A stretch of DNA of 17,304 bases from JAWPNA01 sp045402695. GTDB lineage: Bacteria > Acidobacteriota > Polarisedimenticolia > JACPZX01 > DASXTC01. Location of the stretch: NCBI GenBank assembly GCA_045402695.1, contig JAWPNA010000321.1, forward strand, positions 1-17,304, in the 5' to 3' direction. This document shows, piece after piece, positions 14,792 to 17,304 of this stretch (positions are counted from its first letter, which is position 1; each line of letters begins with the position of its first letter). The notes under the pieces are model-generated. The model saw nothing but the letters and a program-made list of their open reading frames with translations. It made no database searches and was not told the origin of the DNA. Position numbers and translations under genes: made by a program.

Positions 14792-15798
14792 GGTCGAAGG
14801 CGCAGACGGGGATTCCTTGACCGTGTCGCTTGGTACCCATCCTCTCCTCCCGGAAAAGGCACGGGCCGAGCCACCTCTCAGCCGCTCCCGTTAGAGTATC
14901 GTCGCTGCTCCTGAGCGCCCCGGCTCCGATTAGCACGCGGTGGTCGAGCGGCACTCGAGCGCGTCGCGCCCAGTACGGTTGTGCACAGGCGGAGCGGTTG
15001 CGGCATGATGTTTCGTCCGCCGACACGCATACCCACCCCCACCCCCCATGCCCAAAAGGTGGCCGGCACCCCTCGAGCAGAAAAGGGGGGCCCCACACGC
15101 CCGCTCTGATCAAATTCCACATGGCAGATGCGACATCCGGCGATAACTCACAAGCCGGCCACCCCCTGACCGCCCAAGAGCCGCTGCCCAATCCAGTCCG
15201 GAGGAGGGCCGGTATTACAGCACGTGTGCCATGCACTATGTTGACGATCAAGACAAACTGATCCGTTCTGAACCATTATCGATCTTGTAGTAGCTCTCGT
15301 CATGAGCGCCCCGGGCACCCTCGCGCTGCTCCTGGATCGGTATCCGCCACCTCGAAGTGGAGAGAAGCAAACCACGGTGGTTGGCAGCGTCGGGGGCCGC
15401 GGCGGGGTTCGAAACCCGGGATGCGGCATCCGGATCAGCCCCAACGGCAACCCTGTCGGGAACGGCAAGCGAGGGGCGAGCCGAGAAGTGGCATCGTTGC
15501 AGTGGTGGACACCGTTCGGAGGTGATCTGTCATTCACCACCAGATTGCGGGCTGGAAGGGGGGTCTAACCCTGCCCCTGCCGTGACCATCGCCAGAGGGA
15601 CCTGCCCCGCACCTGCCACCCGGATCGACCCGGAAGCCCGGCTCCCGCCGGCTTGCTGCCCCAGCGAATGAGGAACGGATATCGTCTTACCATCAATAGG
15701 CGACATTGTGAACGATTCGAAATTCCACAATTACTATCGAGTAGCGCGTCGCTGGAGCCCCGGGTCTCAGGAGCAATCTGCCGTTCTGATCCTCGAAC
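14792..15798. other. 1-kb gene-poor segment
   Basis: No supported gene. Frames on both strands are low-complexity Pro/Arg/Gly-rich with no family pattern. The segment has C- and G-runs (about 15032-15095), a dyad GGATGC-G-GCATCC (15419-15431) and a T-loop-like GGTTCGAAACC (15406-15416) without the rest of a tRNA. It separates the accessory region from the 3' end of the mercury operon and is probably decayed or structural DNA. Confidence 0.5.
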
Positions 15799-16062
15799 TC
15801 AGGGCTGTCCCAGACCCGCCGCGCGCAGGTCGGCCTCTTTCGGACCTCGGCCACTGCAGCAGTCTGCCAGCTTCCCGTCGATGACGACGGCAGGGACGGA
15901 ACGGACGCCGAGACTCTTCGCGCGCTTGGCGACGGCCGGCTCGTTCATGTTGAGGACCGTCACCTCACATGACGGACAAGCGATGCGGTTGACCAGGTGA
16001 ATCGTGTCCTCGCACGTCGGGCACCCAGCGCTGAAAACCTCAATCTTCCTCTTGGTAGTCAT
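15799..16062 (-). CDS. thioredoxin/glutaredoxin-like small protein of the mer operon
   Basis: An 87-aa protein with a compact thioredoxin-like fold: KIEVFSAGCPTCEDT gives a CxxC (Cys14, Cys17) after the first strand, and SVPAVVIDG supplies the cis-Pro segment (Pro57). Extra cysteines form a second CxxC (Cys29, Cys32 in IACPSCE) and a Cys68-Cys69 pair (LADCCSGRG). Six cysteines in 87 residues suit thiol relay or mercuric-ion handling in the cytoplasm. GGAGG lies 7 bases before ATG 16062. It is the last gene of the merR operon, 36 bases after the MerC fusion. Fold assignment is good; the mercury role is inferred from context. Confidence 0.8.
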   Translation of the reverse strand: MTTKRKIEVFSAGCPTCEDTIHLVNRIACPSCEVTVLNMNEPAVAKRAKSLGVRSVPAVVIDGKLADCCSGRGPKEADLRAAGLGQP

Positions 16063-16080
16063 GTCAGTACCTCCATTGTG

Positions 16081-16107
16081 GTGCGGTCTTCGAATCGATC
16101 ACCGCAC
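16081..16107. repeat. inverted repeat at the MerC-fusion / thioredoxin junction
   Basis: GTGCGGT (16081-16087) and ACCGCAC (16101-16107) form a perfect 7-bp stem with a 13-nt loop, spanning the fusion gene's stop codon. It may stabilise or separate the two message segments; it has no T run. Confidence 0.4.
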
Positions 16108-16842
16108 TGCCTGAACACACTTCGGGCAGGAACCGGATAGCTCTTTCTTTTTGGGCCATGCGTTCCACAAGGATGCGGCCACAAGCCCGAGAAGCCCCGT
16201 GTAGACCAACGGGTCGAACACGTAGGCGAACTTGAACGTAAGGATGAAACCCACCGAGGCGGTCGCGAGACCGAGCGGCCCATAACCTCTGCGAGTCCTC
16301 GCCCGAAATGCAAACGCGAACAGCGCAAGCCCGAGCATGAGGATCGTGATCGGGAGCAGATATGTCGAATCGAGCAGGAAGCCGAGACCGAAAGAGCCGA
16401 GGATGGTTGCATAGGCCGGCCAGCATGCGGGACAGTGGCCAATGGGTAACAGCGCGGCACCGACGCCCGGAAGCGATGCCAGAGAGCGCCACCGGCCGGA
16501 ACCGCTTCTTGCAGGCCTTGTAGACGCGAATGTGTGGCCATCGCCCAACGCGGCGACGATGCGGCGTATTGGCGGGACGCCTCTGAGTGCGCCAGGCCCG
16601 TGGTTGTAGACGCGGCAGCAATCGGAACCATCCGCCGGCTCGGCTCCCATCACGTCATGGCCATCCACCAGGATCGTCGGTGATCCGTACCGCCGTGCGT
16701 GCAGGGGGCTGTCGGGCGACTTCCGGTCCCATTCCGTCCACGACGGCTGGAGCCCGGCTTCTACAAAGCTCTTGAGCAGGGCATTCCTAGCGTCCTGGAC
16801 GTTCGGACAATCCAGATCGTAGATCAACTCAACTCGCGGCAT
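16099..16842 (-). CDS. thioredoxin-like domain fused to MerC-type mercury transporter
   Basis: A 247-aa protein with two parts. Residues 1-100 are a soluble thioredoxin-like domain (VELIYDLDCPN with Cys12; GSPTILVDG; a Cys75-Cys76 pair in GSDCCRVY). Residues 120-230 are a MerC-like membrane unit with about four hydrophobic segments; GHCPACWP (Cys137, Cys140) sits in the first, as in MerC mercuric-ion transporters. A C-terminal CPKC (Cys239, Cys242) adds another metal-binding pair. The likely job is to take Hg(II) across the membrane and hand it between thiol pairs. The ATG at 16842 follows AGGAG and lies 12 bases after merR. Separate proteins of both kinds are known; the single polypeptide is notable, though similar fusions may exist. 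Confidence 0.8.
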   Translation of the reverse strand: MPRVELIYDLDCPNVQDARNALLKSFVEAGLQPSWTEWDRKSPDSPLHARRYGSPTILVDGHDVMGAEPADGSDCCRVYNHGPGALRGVPPIRRIVAALGDGHTFASTRPARSGSGRWRSLASLPGVGAALLPIGHCPACWPAYATILGSFGLGFLLDSTYLLPITILMLGLALFAFAFRARTRRGYGPLGLATASVGFILTFKFAYVFDPLVYTGLLGLVAASLWNAWPKKKELSGSCPKCVQAVR

Positions 16843-16854
16843 GAGCTCCTAATC

Positions 16855-17253
16855 CTATGAATCCAAGGCATCGAGAATCGGGCATTCCGTCACGGGGCCC
16901 TTGCCCGAGCACTCGCCGATGAGCTTGGTCAGGGCCTTCCGCATGGCCTGAAGCGTGTGCATCTTCTCGTCGATGTTCTGCAACTTGGCCTGTGCACGGT
17001 TGCGGACGTCGGCGCATCGGGCAAGTGGTGCGGCGCGCAGAGAGAGAAGTTCCTTGATCTCCTTCAGCGTGAACCCCAATTCCTGGGCGCGTTTGATGAA
17101 CTGGACCCGGCGCACGGCATCACGCGGGTACAGGCGGTAGTTCGATTCCGTCCGGGGCGGCCTGGGCAAGAGCCCTCGCCGCTCATAGTAGTGGATTGTT
17201 GGCACGTTGACCCCCGCCTGCTTGGCGACTTCACCGACCTTGAAACCTTCCAT
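16855..17253 (-). CDS. merR: MerR-type mercury-responsive regulator
   Basis: A 132-aa regulator with the N-terminal HTH (FKVGEVAKQAGVNVPTIHYYERRGLL) and wing (NYRLYPRDAVRRVQFI), a long dimerisation helix and a C-terminal metal loop. Cys80, Cys115 and Cys124 have spacings of 35 and 9, exactly those of Cys82/117/126 that bind Hg(II) in Tn501 MerR. This separates it from zinc, copper and redox MerR relatives. It is the first gene of its own operon (AGGAG 7 bases upstream of ATG 17253), so it should regulate itself and the two genes that follow. Confidence 0.93.
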   Translation of the reverse strand: MEGFKVGEVAKQAGVNVPTIHYYERRGLLPRPPRTESNYRLYPRDAVRRVQFIKRAQELGFTLKEIKELLSLRAAPLARCADVRNRAQAKLQNIDEKMHTLQAMRKALTKLIGECSGKGPVTECPILDALDS

Positions 17254-17271
17254 GGCTGAGCTCCTGCGCTA

Positions 17272-17303
17272 ATCCTAGAGCCTATATCTAGCTACAAGGT
17301 CAA
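17272..17303 (-). promoter_or_regulatory. MerR-type promoter/operator
   Basis: On the - strand TTGACC (17298-17303) is 20 bp from TAGGAT (17272-17277), or 19 bp from CTAGGA. The over-long 19-20 bp spacer is the hallmark of promoters that MerR proteins untwist when metal-bound. The spacer carries an imperfect dyad, CCTTGTAGC against GCTCTAGGA. It lies 19 bases upstream of the merR start codon. Confidence 0.7.
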
Positions 17304-17304
17304 G

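Noticed and set aside
15406..15431. T-loop-like GGTTCGAAACC, possible tRNA
   Set aside because: The T-stem has a mismatch and no acceptor, D-arm or anticodon arm can be paired around it.
15563..15569. GTCTAAC, resembling the end of an integron attC site
   Set aside because: No partner GTTRRRY with a foldable stem follows, and there is no integron integrase.
1..17304. CRISPR array
   Set aside because: No regularly spaced repeat series was found on reading the window.

Overview
The window is high-GC bacterial DNA with a dense accessory, mosaic character. Soil or sediment lineages such as Actinobacteria, Chloroflexi, Acidobacteria or NC10-like groups carry comparable mixes of Tc toxin, large serine recombinase, DUF6788-linked transposase and MerC-type genes. 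Nothing here fixes the taxon: there is no rRNA, no intact tRNA and no housekeeping gene.

Layout from left to right. (1) 2-2200, + strand: the C-terminal 732 residues of a Tc insecticidal-type toxin A subunit (TcA), cut by the window edge. (2) 2201-2666: a gene-free strip with several inverted repeats and what looks like the 3' end of a tRNA (T-arm plus 3' acceptor strand), a plausible attachment site. (3) 2667-8901, - strand: a compact integrative element. In transcription order it has an unknown 326-aa protein, a small HTH protein, a Prim-Pol type primase/polymerase, a DUF3987 protein, a protein with a TubC-like docking domain, an excisionase-like HTH protein, a ribbon-helix-helix repressor and a tyrosine integrase. 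Several neighbours are joined by ATGA stop/start overlaps. No capsid, packaging or conjugation genes are visible, so it resembles a phage satellite or a primase-bearing integrative island. (4) 9018-13706: a transposon with about 25-bp inverted ends, carrying a DUF6788 gene and a DDE transposase. The transposase is split by a second element (about 10434-13209) built around a 742-aa large serine recombinase with DUF5372 and a small partner ORF. The split separates the two catalytic Asp residues from the catalytic Glu. (5) 13707-15798: mostly gene-poor DNA with one plausible small gene (14426-14791). (6) 15799-17303, - strand: a mercury-type operon with a MerR-type promoter, merR carrying all three mercury-binding cysteines, a thioredoxin-like/MerC fusion and a small multi-cysteine thioredoxin-like protein. 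No merA or merB is present.

How the parts work together. The integrase module has an apparent local control circuit: a strong promoter lies inside the end of the upstream HTH gene, is overlapped by three tandem 8-bp repeats suited to a ribbon-helix-helix repressor, and drives repressor and integrase as a translationally coupled pair. In the nested transposon, joining the two ends of the inner element in silico places a dyad symmetrically around a CAAGG core shared by both junctions. This gives a testable model of the serine recombinase's attachment site.
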